In this document: positions 36,701-51,700 of the stretch, piece by piece
How positions within the stretch are numbered: position 1 is the stretch's first letter
Layout of the letters: every line of letters begins with the position of its first letter
Source of the DNA: Opisthorchis felineus
Lineage: Eukaryota > Platyhelminthes > Trematoda > Opisthorchiida > Opisthorchiidae
Direction: 5' to 3'
NCBI GenBank assembly: GCA_004794785.1
Contig: SJOL01005755.1
Location: 80,480 to 144,479 of the forward strand
Length of the DNA: 64,000 nt
Program-made: the position numbers and the translations under genes
Notes under the pieces: generated by a model
Database searches by the model: none
What the model was told of the DNA's origin: nothing
Seen by the model: only the letters and a program-made list of their open reading frames with translations

Positions 36701-39700
36701 CATCATCATCATCATCTGCGAAAAATAGTGATATTCAACGTCCTCACACCGAATGGCGTACAATACGATCTGGTGGGCTAACGTCAGTCAGCATACGTGC
36801 AAATACTGTTTGAACAGCGCTTAATACTGGACCCCTCTGTTAGGTCATAGGGAAATCAACACTCAAATCAAGTTTGGTGAAACTTTCTCGGGGGTTGTCG
36901 CTGTAAGGCTACCGGTCTTTCATGGGTTCACGAATACTCATGATTTGTCTAACCGTTTTTTTCTTTTATATGGATTCCTTCCTTCATTCTACGTTTGTGC
37001 ATGAGACTCTAAAGAAATAAGCCGCTCCGATTGTCCTGTCAGTTGCCCTCCTAAATACAACTGCCGTTCGATTCGAAAGAATTTATTCGTGTTCTCAAAA
37101 GGTCAAGAGAAAAAGAGATCTTCCTTCCTTTTTGTTCCCTCCACCGTAGGTATGGAGTGAAGCGGCTTCACAGATATTTTTCTCACTGGGTCCCGGATTC
37201 GGCGTTCTGCTTGCCTTGTCCAGTTACAATAAATTTCACAACAACTGCTACAGGTAAATCTGGTTAACGTCCATCTTTATTTCTTCGGTTTGCGTTTATG
37301 ATTGGGCATTCATGTTTGCAAAATCGGAAAGGAGGTCATGCTGTGGGCTATTGTAAGTCGTACGGAGTTTACGAATCCTCATATCTGGTGTTCACAGAGC
37401 AAAGCAGTCTACCTATGGTGAGAAGTTATTATCAGTGGTTGGTATTTTACATACATTTAGGGAGCTTGGAACCCAAAATCACTTGATAATTCGAACACTA
37501 AGTGATTCTGCCACTGATGGCTGAGCATCAATGTGAACCGCTTACCCGTCAAGAGGATGTAGAGCTAGCCATTCTTCAATGGTGCAGTTGATGTCACCTG
37601 ATCAGATGTTAGCTAGCAATACCTCACAGAAAAGCCCTTGTAGCTAGTGGGGTATTTTCGTTTCTGATTAGGCAACTTATCGTTTTCCTCTACCAAAAGT
37701 TTTGGCGAATGGAATCCGGGTTCAACCTTACCCGGTAGGTTACGCGTTCGAATATCTCTGGAGGTTGATGAGGTGGGTAGACACTACTAATGACTCCAAA
37801 CAAAAAGTAACAGCAAACACCAACAAACAACATAAGCAATCCAGAAAGATGAATAATTCACGCAACGAGTGAACCTTACTTTCGACAAGTCGTCACTCGA
37901 GGACCTAGACAAAGCGTGACCACGTGATGTGAATTCCATGACTGAAGGATGAGTGGTGACATATTCTGTCTAAATGTGAGCTAGTCGCACCGATGACCAG
38001 GCGCTCGTGACCCGACGGCTTAGTATTTGGAGGAGCACCTAGTAAAGCAGCAAGTTTTCCACCACAATAGATATACACCAGAAACGTCGCTTTCACGGTA
38101 TACGCGGTGGTAACGGTCCCATCAGGTAAACTGAAAAGGGAAAAACAAAGGTATCCACTGTAAAACGTACCTAATAAAGGTTTTTGGTTTAAGCTATGCT
38201 TAAATCAGCTGGAACAATCTTGACAGAAACTCCAGATAAAGAATGTTTGGTTAGAGAGCGGTTTAGCAGAAAAACAACAACCGACCGTTTGACTGTCATG
38301 GAAAGGGTTCGAAGTCCCATTTTCACTTAAACCGAGCAGCCTGTGATGGAAGTCAGATGTGTTGAACAACAACAGAACTGAATTCCCACCAAGATGAGCC
38401 GAAGAAGCAAGCACACATGGGTGTTGACGCAGGACACGAAGAAAATGGCGCCAAGTTTGAACGGACACGAAGTTGCAGAAAGGATGAACTGAAAAGCATG
38501 CATCCGTAAAGCTGAATGATCCCTGCGACGACCTTGACCGACCTAGAAATCAGCCCTTCAAAAGGACCTTCTAAACGGAGACTACGGCGAACTACTCCGT
38601 TGGGGTTTGTAACTTAAAGGATTAAACCTAAAACCACAAAGTTTTCTCTCCGGGTGTCCTGGTGGACATCCGTAACGGGAGTAAGTAAGATCTTCCTGTC
38701 TGCCATCGGGCTTAGCCGGTTTCAGAATCCCAAACCTTCGCCACAGGCATCTAAGCTCTTGAGTGGATGAGCTTGATGGTGCATAACACTGTACATAAAT
38801 GGCAGGCCAATGGTCCAATCAAAGTGAGCGACAGAAGTTTATGTCCCCATAAGGAGTTGAGTATTAGGACACGAATTCCGTTCAGGCAGCGCTGAGGAAC
38901 GGATGTGCCAAGCATTACGAAGCAGCACTTCGTCGGACATTCACTTATTCCGGGCGGAGACCAGACATGGACTAAAGAAGACCAACAAGAATGAGGAACA
39001 GAAGAGTGCTTATTTGGGTGGACCTCGTAAAAAGGTCTTCTAGATGACGGTCTTGCTGACTTTTCCGATTTCTCTGTGGGCTTGCAAAAAAGGTTTTGAA
39101 GATGTTTTTGGGTTTTTGAACAACCACTAGCAGGCAGGCGGTGGGTTCGAACCTCTTTGGAGATTCCTGAGATGTGCCCTGTTGATGACGAAACAGTTGT
39201 ACTGTGTTTCTCGGCTTTTCGGCATAGAACAACTTTGCTTACAGTACGAAATCTTGACTGAATAATAAAATGAGTGCTCGGTGCTCCTCTACTTTCCAGA
39301 ATGAGTTAGCTTATTCATTCCGGGTTAAGTTGAGAAATGGCCCAAATGGTCCAACCACGCAAGTTGATCCTACTGTTTTCTAGCGAACGAATCTCTTGAA
39401 ACATCGTGCTACATTTTAAATTTAGGTCTTTGATTCCAAACGCCAATCAAATGTCAGTAAAAAGGAAAACCCTCAAAGTTCAAACACTTTAGTTGCGTGT
39501 AAAAATGAACACCGGTGATTCTGAAATTCCCCCCAAATGCTGCTTCCTGCACTGTTAAGGCTGATACTGCACTGTAATACACGCGGTAGTATGTACACAC
39601 AAACACCACTATCGATAATGATGGAGAATCCCGGCAAGTCTTTTTGAGCTATCCTCGTGTGCGGTTCCCGTGGTACGATTACAGCATGTTCTCGTTTGAT

Positions 39701-42700
39701 CATGTTCAGCTTAGTTGATCCATTTGATTAAGGATGCCAAACCTAACAGCATGTCTCAGCAAGAAATTCTTATACTAGATATATCAGTTGTAGCGTTTTA
39801 TTTGGATTCGTAAATCAATTTGTCTGGAGATAAATAAATAAAAATGTGAGGCTGGGGGCAACGATCCGAGATGAATACATGCCAAACCTGAGAGTGTGCA
39901 TATTTGTCCGCGCTTTTATAGCTTAGTTAAGAATCCTTTCCATGACACTATCACAGAGCGAAGAGAAGATAAAAAAATTGATACAGAAATCATGGAGACA
40001 CTAGAAGGTGTCACATATTCCTCAAATGGGTTAGTTTGCACCTCTCCTGCTTACTTTAGTTGATCATGAAAAACCACCACATGCATTTAAATGAATATGT
40101 GGTAAAACACACTGAATCCGTTTCGCATATGTGAAAGGTGGTAAAATGTACCGACAGTGTTTCTGAACGAACTTGGTTGAAAATAGCACGCAGAATGGCT
40201 GTCCATCATAGCCACAACTACAGCTCTGTAACGACAACCACTTAGCTCAGAAAATGACCGTTTCATCCTACTGCATCACTACATTCGTAACATATTTTTG
40301 CTTTATTATTATCAACAGCAATTCACCTCTGAAAAAGTTACCTATAAAAACATCCTTAAAGCATACTCAGATACCAGTGCGATTAAATCCGAATAGACCA
40401 TCATCTGCCTGAAAAACACATGCATGTTTTCGGCATATCCGGGAGCTCTACGCGAGGCTTGTGCATTAGATAAATGATATCAGAAGTCGGTTGCCTTCCA
40501 CCTAAGGCTTATGTTTGTGAGCTATGTTGTATGGCGAAAAATGGCGTTTCTTATCCTTGCTTGATTGGTGTACACTCCTCGCGATACGCTGCAAGGTGCT
40601 GTTGTGCAGATCCAGAGCATTTGTAATGTATCCGAACATACGTTGCCGTACCCGCTAATAGTATCGGGATTGCGTGGAGCACACACGGAGCCACATCCAG
40701 TCGGGATGTGAACTGAGCCTAGCCATTCAAATCAGTATATCCAAGATGACATCTCGTCACTGGTAGTTATCTTGCTTGAAAGCCCTTTGAGCCGTCCTAC
40801 GCAGTCGTGTAAGAACGAAGCGATTTGATATGGAAGCCCAGGTCTAGCGCTATGTTGTCAAGCCGTCAGGCCCATAGATCATCAAGCTGGCTTTATAATC
40901 TAAGGCCAGTTCTGGCATCACCTGTTTGTCCACTTGACATACAATGCTCACTCAGGGCCTGCAGCTGCATTCTGTTGTGTGTTGCTAAGCGATAAAAGCT
41001 GAGGGAAACCTTACCGCCGTTGCTAAGGTGGAGTAGTAGGTATAAGATGTTTTATCAGTAATAACAAAACAAACCAGTGGGTGAAACATGGAATTTTTAG
41101 CTGATGTATTCAATGGTTTTTGTAGATACCTCCATTCAGCAATCGATCTCGTTCAAAGACGATGGCGTAGTCACCCCATCGTTAAGCTAATATCCTTTGT
41201 TCATTAGGTTAATGCCTTTGAAGAGTGAAGTATTTGTTGTGTTTCGGGAAATGTAACAAGAAGTTTTTGGACTGAAAAGTTACTCGCCTGAAATTGTGAC
41301 TGTGCGCGTGAAGCCATTACACCTGGGCTGTACGATGTTTGTCAAACGTAGTATTCGTCCGTAGATTCGTCTCGTCACCCTAATGAACATCCAGAAGTAT
41401 ACCTTGCTAAAATTGGCATCGTTTGATCGGCTTATATGCCTGAGATAACCCACTTCGCTTTATACCATACACGGAAGTTGAATTTTATGCTGCCAGAAAT
41501 GCTTGACGTAGGGCCCTGTTTAAAGTGCGTTTAAGTTAACTAAGGGCACGATCACGAGTGTAGGGAACTTCTCGGTAAATAGATCTCTTAAGGACTGTGG
41601 TTTAGGCTTTTTCTTCTTCCAGCATTGAAAGTAGCCATCGAAATCTGAAGACGCGAGAACAGCATCTGCCAAAAACAATTCCTGCAATGCTAGCAGACCC
41701 TAACCTGATTTTCAGCGGGCCAAAAGCCAAGGCGTCGAGCACCAGGCATCCACTCGAGGTAAGGTATAGAGGGAAACTTCACTCTTCAGCCGAGATCTTG
41801 GTACAGCGCAGTCACTCACATGGACTGAATTCCTTTGCAGTGAATGGTTAGTCAATTCCAAACTATAACCTGCACTCGGAAACTTTGAGCGTTACTCTGA
41901 GACTACCATGGTCCAATTGACTGGTCCGGTCACGTTTTAGCTCCGTATAAACGGTGCCACCAATACTGTATTTTTTTCTATTTTATTCGCTTTACACGTA
42001 CTACGGCAGAAGAGATTAGATGAATTCAGTCCGCGACATTGTTGTCCTTACTACCTTGTTCAAGCTAAGTAGGGAATATGTTTGTTTAAATTCATCGAGT
42101 AAACATAATTTGAGAATTTCCATCAGCCGAGGGGCAATAAGCATTATTGTTTCGTTTAGAGTAACTACGCTACATCCTGTATTATGTCTATTCAGCCAAA
42201 GGGCTCTGGCGCTCTTACCGTATGCTTCAAGTGACCTGTTGTTTCATTTTGGAACACTTGAGACTAGATCACAAATGACCAGCTCTCACTTTTGAGGATT
42301 CTCATTATATTATTGAGCTCAGCCTTTGTATAACGTACTAACACCTGATTCGATACGACATTTTCAGCGACGCCATGCTGACCAGTTTCATTAACTGTGC
42401 AACCAGCTTTGTCTCCGGCTTCGTCGTCTTCTCAGTACTTGGGCATATGTGCTTCCGGATGAAAAAGACCATGCAAGAAGTGGCTAACGAAGGTCAGTTC
42501 TCCATTGTACATTAGACAGCTGGGTGGATTTTAATCATCCTTGGGAATGCTAAACTTTTCCGGCACTGGGGTTTTATCAGTACGCTTTTCTGCCTTTTCG
42601 CTGTGTCAGCGTCTACACTGGCTATTCTCCATGCTCCTCAGGACAGGTCTCGCTGATTTAAATGAAACCCACAAACTTATTAAATCTGTCAGCCACGAGT

Positions 42701-45700
42701 TCTTCAACTGTGTATACTTAAGTAGCCTGGATTAAGTCATTCAGAGTTTTTCTACAGTTGAAAATCTATCCAGCCAGGCATATGTATTCGTATGACTCCA
42801 AGCTTTAAGCAGTGCTCCGTTACTGAGCAAAATTTATTTTACCTGTCCGTCACTTTTGAAGAGTTAGTAAGCACCAACCCACACCACCTCATTGTTTTGT
42901 TCTTTTTAGGTCCCGGTTTGGTTTTTATCGCCTATCCGGAAGCAATCGCGACGTTGAAAGGTTCCACTTTCTGGGCAATAATCTTTATGCTTATGCTTAT
43001 TACTCTTGGACTGGATAGTACGGTGAGTGATGCAACGATGAATTCAGCAAATGTGTGAAGCAGGTAACTAATTGCTCCTTTGCTGTGCAACAACTCTTCT
43101 TTTCAACGTAGCTTGCCTTCAACTGCAGTAGGAAACTCAAATGAAAATTACGAACTGAATAAACATGGTTCAATTGGTATTATTTATATTCCAAACCAGT
43201 TGTACTGTGTACTGTGGCTGCTACGTGAGAGAAATGTTCCCGACATGGGGAATGGCTCACTTATAAGAACGGTAGGGTGTCCCCATGATGATCAATTGCC
43301 AGAAGACAGTGAGTAGAAGTCACAGGACGCATGTATTTGGAGACTTCCGTACCTAGCTATTTTCGTGTACCGTATTAAAGTAGAAGCGTCCGTCATTCTT
43401 TTTTCGTACGTGTTTCTCTAAACTGTACGCAACGTTTCGTCGGGTTTTACGTTTTTGCCTCAGGGAATGCCTCAATTTTTAGCAGATTTTTTGACATCAT
43501 TCCCAAAGCGAATTTTGAAATAATCTCTAGACTAAATCTCGTGACCAGGCCTAATACAGCACCCTAAGCAAGCGCGAATGCAAGCAGAATACCAAGTCGC
43601 TGGTTACGGATAATTCAGTTTCAGAACACGGTAGTAAGCCACAGTAAAGTTCAATGGGTTTTAGTAGGCCTAAGTTAAGTAGAGTAGCATTGGAGATGGC
43701 TCGGAAAGCTTTCAGTATGCACGAATAAATTTGTACATCTGGCCAACCAATCAGAACGCAAATCTAGGTGGGATCTTTTGTTGCTTCTAAGCTGACAAGT
43801 TGGACGAATGAATAAAAATTTGCTCATAACTGTGTTATTTAGTAGCCTCAAAATCCATGGTCCATGTTTCTCAACAGACCACAGCAGCTAGTCCCACTGA
43901 ACTTAACCAAGGTCTCATATTCATCAAAGAAGTCCCTACTTTGAGGAAAGACTATTGCAAAGTGAAACTTAGCCTATTCTGACTGGTGGTCTCCCTTCGG
44001 TGGTTGCGGCTAATACGGAACGCTTGCCTGGACTCACCAGGGGAGCAGCCTCTTGTTAGAGTGATCATTCTTAAAGGACTCCTGTAGATCATTAGTGGAC
44101 CAAACACCCTCCACTTCTGTAGTCATTCACCACAGATTGTCGCATCAACTCTACAACCGAAGCCAAATTAGTGAATTGAAGCCCACTGGTACAAAACCAG
44201 TGTCACCTAGTGCACCCAGAGAAAACCACTAATTTTTTTAAATCCAGTGTACTAAGCCTCTGTTTGGTTTTGAAGCTCATACCGTGGATAACTTGGGCAA
44301 ATGAGAACACCCAAGTGTTTTGGAGACACTTTCCGCGTAGCTTTAGTTTGGAAGGAATAATAGGAGTGTCGGTGATAGGAATGAGCCTCAGCAATGCAAA
44401 ATGAGAGTTTCAACAAAACTGGGAAAATGTCTTCATCCTTAGGCTAACAACTGGCGATATTTCAAAAATAATACCTCTAAGCAAGCCAAACCCCCTCAAA
44501 AGTGGCTGCCTACACTTTTGGGAGCAAAGCAATATACTGTAAGCCACAGCGTTCATTGATGCGGTACGTCTATTTGAATCAGTTGGAATAACTTTTATAC
44601 AATAAATTTTCATCATGAATACTCATGGCCATAAAACAGTGAATGATTGAATATAATCCAGATTTAGGTTGACGTGTGAATTCGCATCAACATGCGTCTA
44701 TTTCACCCCATTTTATTCCACTCGTTATTTTGTTCCCAATGGCAGTATGCTGCACGTGACCGGATACTCAGTTAATCTCATATGGTTTACGAGTAATGGT
44801 TATCTGGAAGGAGCCGTCTTATAACCCATCAGGACCTATTTTTTAGGAGGTTTGATCCTCTCCATTTGGAACACTGTCGGAGTCGTCGAGAGTTTTTAGC
44901 TGGTATGTTTCGAACGTAATGTTTTTTTGACAGCCATAAAGGTTTACGACCTGGCTATAGTATATTTAGTGACATGTAAGTTTTGATACAGTGTTATCCT
45001 AAAACAGAAAATGAAAACTCGGTGTAGACTGACATACTGGGCGACTTGTCCGGTGGAACGAACTTATGAGACAGTACCGTGTTTACAAAAGATGGGCTGG
45101 AGACAGAACTTACTGGATGAGAGGACGAAGCCTTGTAAGTGATCATCACAAGTAAAACACTTCATACCACCTGAATATGTTGCATTCTGCTTTTATGGAC
45201 GAATTTATGGGGAGGGAAGCGGAAGTGGACTAAGACTGACCCATATCGATGTAAATATTCACATCGATATTCACATCTATATCTTGCTTGTATTCAATTG
45301 GTCAATTGTCCCTAACGATTGGGATTCCAAATGAAATTCTTTATCAAATGTTCATTGTGCGAAAGTCAGTTCTACCGGTACAAGTGAACTTGTTATATCA
45401 GTGAGAACATGGTAGCTGTCAATATACTTCATTCCCTTCCGAGGACGAAAGCGGCCCTTTTTAAAGGGCTAGAGCATGCTGAATGACGGTCCTCTAAAAT
45501 CCTCTGAGTTAATGGTCCCCGAAAGGAAGCTTTCTCCCAATTCCACTGGGACATTTAGTTTGCGCTGACAAACATCGTTTTATTTAGGTTTCCGTTTTTT
45601 TGGGTTTGCTCGTACCAACCTCACGTTCACTATTCCGTTCACAACAATGCAACGTAAACAGATATCTTAAAGCACTTGGGTTCCTGTATGGCTAGGCTAT

Positions 45701-48700
45701 CCAGCCGTTTGACCTCCAGCAAGAAATTACGGTCTATAATTCGTTGGAGTATTCTTTAGTTCTTCTTGATCGTCTCACCAGTGTGCGATTGAAAAATATT
45801 TACCCAAGAATATCCCTCAAGCATTTCCACAACCTGTATAATGCCACGCCAATGAATTTACATAATTTCAAGGGTATAGCCAAACATAACAACGAACAAG
45901 AAGGGTTCCTATAGTAGATGGAAAAAATTTTGCCTGGCCGAATACAATATTCTTCGGTAAATACCATATCAAAAGTTGCACTTCATCGGGGTCCTCCTCT
46001 CAGTTCTTCTGTTATCACCCAAGTGGAGTGTCTCCAAACACGTCGGCTCAGTTGAGCGGCGGAGCTTACCATGTTTTTCTCCGCAAATGAGTTCATTTTA
46101 AACCATTGCCCCGAGAATCAAAGAGCAGGACTGTCACAGTCGATGGGTGTCGGCAAACCAGCAGTGAAAACCGCGGAACTCCCACTCGACAGCCCGATAC
46201 CTTGCACAAGTGTCCTCAAATTGACTGCTTTTCCAAGTACTGAAATGCTGTTCACACAGTAAAGACGTAGAAGATGGCTTCCTTTACTGGCAACCAGCTT
46301 TACACACTATTTACACTGTGGTTGGTCCTTGTTTCCCGGCAAGATAACCTTAACTGGAAAGTGCATTTCGGTGACACGAGCAGAAAGCGCAGAGTTACCT
46401 AGGTGGAATGGATTCGCTTTGGTGCCCCCAAAAGGACTGTAAACTGAAAGTACTTTTTTGGTATACGGAGGCACCACTAAACATACAGGAAATACTTTGC
46501 AGCACGGTACACGACCAGATATAGGTTTGAAATTCACAGGAGTGGGCTATCATCTTTGTATGCAGCCCAATAATTGGGGAATGACAACTAGCGTATGATG
46601 TTGCAGTCGATCATTCCAAACCTGCGGGCTGCAACTTCGTTATTGTGTCATCTTACTTCACTCTCCGTTTAAGATTCAGTCATTGAAAGATAGTAAACTA
46701 GGAATAAGAGAACCCAATCTTAGTCATCAAATTCATCCATCATGACACTGAAATTTCTTGAAATGAAACGAAACGCATCATGAGATGCATAGAAATACCG
46801 ACTATATCTGCCACCAAGGGTAGTCTTATGAAAGGGAACAGGTATCAGGACAATTGCTTCAGTAGAACGGTTGTCAATTTCCCTTTCAATCCAGGACAGC
46901 TGTCTTCCAGTCAACCGCCAAAAGGAAATTTAGATAACACTAAACACCACTAGTAGAATTGCAAATTTACTCCAAAATTACTATGTGATGCTCCCGAACT
47001 TTCATATCGTAAGCTATAATACTGAAAAGTTTCCAGTGCTCAACTTATTGGGTAGTTCCCATATAGCTTGATACTGCGATAAAAACCGGTACAGCTGAAC
47101 ATTTTCCTATCCGCCAATTATTAATTGAACAACAAGCGCGCGGCTTTATTTTTTACCTTATCTTGGCGGCTATCTAGCCCATGAAAGCACTCGACTGACA
47201 TCATGCCTGAGTCGCCTCAATACAACCCGGAGTACAAACTGAAATTGTGAGGTGTAAAAGTTAAGGCGGTTGCCCCAACATATCTGAGACTGGTGACTAC
47301 CGTTCACTTAGTTCATTCTGTAGAACATATATGAATAAGACAAAAATTGGGCAATCAGGTGGCATTTGACACTGATCGAGTCCAGGAATATAGCAGAACT
47401 TTTTGTCAACAAAAGGGACACATATCTCACATTCCCAGTCGAGCAAAAAGATACAAATAATTCTTTATTCTTGCTGCCGTACAAGTGAAATAATCTGCGC
47501 GGTCGTTAATGCGGGCACTGAGGATGTTTCCGCGTATGATGACAAAACGTCTGCAAGCCAACTGTCAAGCTTGGCGAACATATCAACCACTGCCTGATCA
47601 GTAGCCAGTTTAACCAGTCCTTTAAGTAGTATGCTTACCAAAATATGTTCACTCGCCATTTCCCCCATATATATCTGATCACGCAATTTATTCTTTGGCT
47701 GAGTAGAACTCATAAATTGAAGTTTGGTCTGTGTGTTTTTGCCTTGAAGACTAGTTTGCAAACCGTTTCGAAAAAAAATCTGGAAAAGATCCTTAGACTT
47801 GTTACTAGATGAGTTTTTACCTTTGACAAAAGAGATTCACCAGGCCAATTGACTATGTTCAAAGGGTGTTTTGAGACAGAAGGAGAGCCAATCAGCATGA
47901 TATCTTCCTACCACACAGCTAGTCGGCCAGAGGATTTCGGTTGTCACTTTGGGGTTAGTAAGTGTTAAGACCGATGAACTAGGGAGAAATTCTCATGGAT
48001 TTAGAGCTGATCTAGTTCTTCCGGTTCACTCCATGGGAAAATTCCTTTTGAGTGCCTACAATTTTTTTCTTTTCTCCGTCTTAAAACTTCCACATGTTCC
48101 ACTTCTACTGTATATTTTGTGTTTACCGCATGCCTGATATTCGTCCGCAGTTTCTGGATGGTTTGGCTATTCTTCACCAATTCTGATATATAGACCCCCG
48201 GCTGTCTGTCCTATGTGGACCTTAGTGAATTCGTTGCATATAATTTTATACGCAGTATCCAGTAGCTTCAACCATGAGGTGATCATTCAGGTACACCATT
48301 ATTGAGCGTAAGGTGCTTCTTTTCGGGTATGCTACTCTAATGCTGGTTGTGTTCAGCATCCTTCGAATAAACTAACTTATTCTTGCTTTATATGGAATGA
48401 ATGCTGGACCAAACCATTTCTTAATAGGTATTGATACCGAGGCTTATGCACCTCTGAACTGCCACTTAATCAAGTACACTGGGCATTCTTCTTCCTGAAG
48501 TGTATGTTTGCCTTCATTTGGGCTGTCTGGATGATCTTTTCAGTGAGCAGCACTCTGATCCAATCAAACATTAATGGGGCATCACTAGTGTACAGCACCT
48601 CCAGGTAGGCATAAGTGTAACTGAGGACAGCACTTGTGTGTTAGTTTCTGGTTTCCCACTACGCTTATGTGAAATATGGTGCGGGATAGGTACTGATCCC

Positions 48701-51700
48701 CAAATGGGTTCTAGCTCCATGCTGAACTTGATGCGAGGATTCAGATTATTGAGATACTCGTAGAATTGATGTCCTCACGCTTGATCACCACATAAAATAA
48801 AAAACCGCCAAAATTTTCCTTATAAAGCTAAGACCCACTGTGCAAAAGTTTCCACATGAATGTTAATCAAACCAGGGATATTAGATATCTCATTGGTACA
48901 TTTCGTTGTTGCGAGTAAACGACTGAGTCAAAAACAGACATATCCGAACATAGTTTTATGCCCTCAACTATTTTATTAACTTAGCCTGTGTCCTATTTTA
49001 AAGTGCTCCGTCAGCCTCTTTGTCACCTGCGAAGCGTCTGCCCCCCGGGGGGTTATATACATCGAGCTGACGTCCGCACGACAACTTCGTCTAACTTCAA
49101 TAGAAACCCTACGATTTTGTCGACAAAATCGTACACATTCCTAACTTTGTTGGTCGATTGCTCCGTAGGTGGTTTTAGTATACCAGCTAAGAATCTACCT
49201 AGCCGATGTGGTGGAGAGCCAGTATTGCCCACCACCGGTCTTATTGAGGCATCCTTGTACATTTTAGACAGCCTGTGAAGTTGTAAATAAATTGTGCGAT
49301 AACTTCCCCATCGGTTTCGAGCATTTTCCAACTGGCTGAACTAGTTCATAAAATTTGAGTTCTTCAAGAATTAGCTTCAGAAACCTTGAACAAAGTTTAC
49401 CGAGAGGGACATATACATGAAAACAGATTATGTCCGGAAGCGATCCGCATTTTCACTCTTTGTTCTACCAATTACGGAATACGATATATCATTCAAACAG
49501 ATGACCCTCCTCACGAGAGCAGACACTTTCCAGGAGTACAAACAGCCCTGGGTTGATGGTTGGACAGGTAGCTGCTGATCTGTCTACCGAGCTTGATAAC
49601 TGAATAACAAAAGTTTCATCACCATTCTAGGAGACGTCGCCAACAGGACGGGTCTCACATCTCTATGTTTGCTCAAAGCTAAGACACTCAGTATTTCAAC
49701 GCCATACAGTTTGAATTTCGAAGTCGTCTTACTGCGTACAGCTGAACTTCATATGCTCAGAATGGAAAGCGTCACATGTGCTGCATGGGTCTTTCATCCC
49801 AAAGAGAGTCAGTCGAATGTTATGAAACACTTGATGACATGACCCTAGATGCTTGATTAAAAGAAGGTTACCTATATTCTGGTTGCTAAGTGACCACATC
49901 AACTGTTCATCCCCTCTATTTCGAATGGTGCGGTTTTCGGGCACGAATTTGTAGGTCTTGGGATTTGAGACACGCACTGCCAATAATTCCTAGCTTATCT
50001 TCATGAAAACCATTCCGATGTTCATCTCCCTTATCAGAATTATTACATATTGTCCCTGAATGAGTTGTAGTTCCCCGTCCTGGGCAAGAAATTGGTTAAG
50101 CTCACCGTTCTCTTTATAGGTGGTTGACTTCCTCAAGGGTTCCTTAAGATCTAAACAAGAAACAGAAAAGCGCGATAACTCATTCATTTCCAGAAGTAAT
50201 GCGCTCTTGACCTTATAGTGGTCTAATATTCGTGTTATAATAATCGTATGAGTCTTACTATTCACATTCACATTATTCTGGCTTGAACATCCCGCCTACT
50301 GTCCTGCGGACAACTGACAGTCTATCGGTGAATGATGAAACCGTGCTTGGTCGCGTCATGAAGCTTTAGTTCCACTGTTAGCTCAGCTAACAGGGTCTCT
50401 CACAAACCGTCGTACTATGATGTTATAGAAAAAGCATTTCTGCATGCTACACATTCATGTGTTTGGTGTTACTCATTGTGATTTACTTTCATAGATTCCC
50501 CGTGGCAATCTCTTATCTGCTGTGTTCTCATGTTTACTGACTAACTGTACTGCTTCGACTGGAGGTGGACTGTTATTCGGATTTTGTTGCTTCTTACAAC
50601 TCAGTGTCCTTTTGAAGACCACTTCATCTCAGGTTAGCGTCACATGCTAATTGCTAAGCTCCTTGCAGGAAGTGAAATTGGAATGCGATGGCAGATAGAC
50701 CCATCTTGGTACAAGATACTAAATGCGTGGGAACATCTCTGTCTCTATGTTACTCTGATAAAACATCGTAAGGTCAAGTGTGAACGTCGCATAAAGGGTA
50801 TAAATAACTTCTGGGATAAAAGGTTGCTTTCACCAACAACGCGGTCACCTTTCTGTGCACAAACCTGTTATGTTAATAGTGTGTGTTCACCAGGTTCAAA
50901 AGTGGTTTCGAAAACACGAAAAAACCTACGGAAACAACTAGACTAAGTGCCAAAAGGACAAACTAAATCAAAAATAGTGCGTGCATTCTGGCAGACATTT
51001 CTGTGTTTGAATTTTCAGGTGGAGTTTTCGGAATAGCTTAGTCCTTGGGCGTATCATCCTCTTTTTCTCTCCCTCTGTCTCTCTCTCCGGAGTAATACTC
51101 CAGAGAACTTGATAACTCACACCCGCGAGCAACTGAATTGGGATGGTCGTTCGAAGTTATCTTCACCAGCTTTTCTGCTTTTTTCGACAGTTCGCTGGAC
51201 TGGAAGCTATAATCACCGGGGTCTTGGACCGCATTCCAAAGATAAGAAGACGGCGTGAACTATTTGTTCTTTTCATTATTATCTACTGCTTCCTGGGTGC
51301 GCTGGCAACAACTACATGTGTAAGTAATTGAGCTTCGTTATTTTCCGATTTCCAGCACACAAGTACATGCAATACTAATAATGATAATAGTAACGATGAT
51401 GACCATAAAGGTATTGTTCCTATCTGATGGAGGATTCAGCTGAAATTTACTTCAACCTCTCGTTTACAATATGCTCTAACTGAAGGTATTCCACAAAGAT
51501 CACCTGGTTTGTTCAGTTGGAACAATATTCAGAATAGTGAGGGTCAATGAAAACTCTGAACAGCCCACTACCAAGAAGGGCAAAACCGGTAGTGGGCTGT
51601 CCAGAGTTTCCGTAGATCTTATGAGTAGTATTGAAATACTATAACCGAATTTGGAATGAACTCTGGTCGCGCTGCGAAAACCACACAAAGAACTTGACAA

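Larger units (their letters stand above)
43023..51190 (+). other. Intron 8 (8,168 bp)
   Basis: Bounded by gtgagt and cgacag. It holds the minus-strand PLE reverse-transcriptase fossil (about 48980-49331). It also holds several unrecognised minus-strand frames, at 46720-46914, 47465-47898, 49729-49983 and 49990-50271. An inverted repeat with 10-bp arms (atatcgatgt / acatcgatat) sits at about 45243-45270. Transporter exons 8 and 9 join directly within the DSTFAG motif, so no exon is missing. Confidence 0.85.

Noticed and set aside
36433..36813. 126-codon plus-strand frame in intron 5 as a nested gene
   Set aside because: Ser-rich, with no domain and no splice-bounded conservation; consistent with a chance open frame.
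39138..39162. gggttcgaacc as the T-arm of a tRNA
   Set aside because: No A box, acceptor stem or anticodon arm at the right distance.
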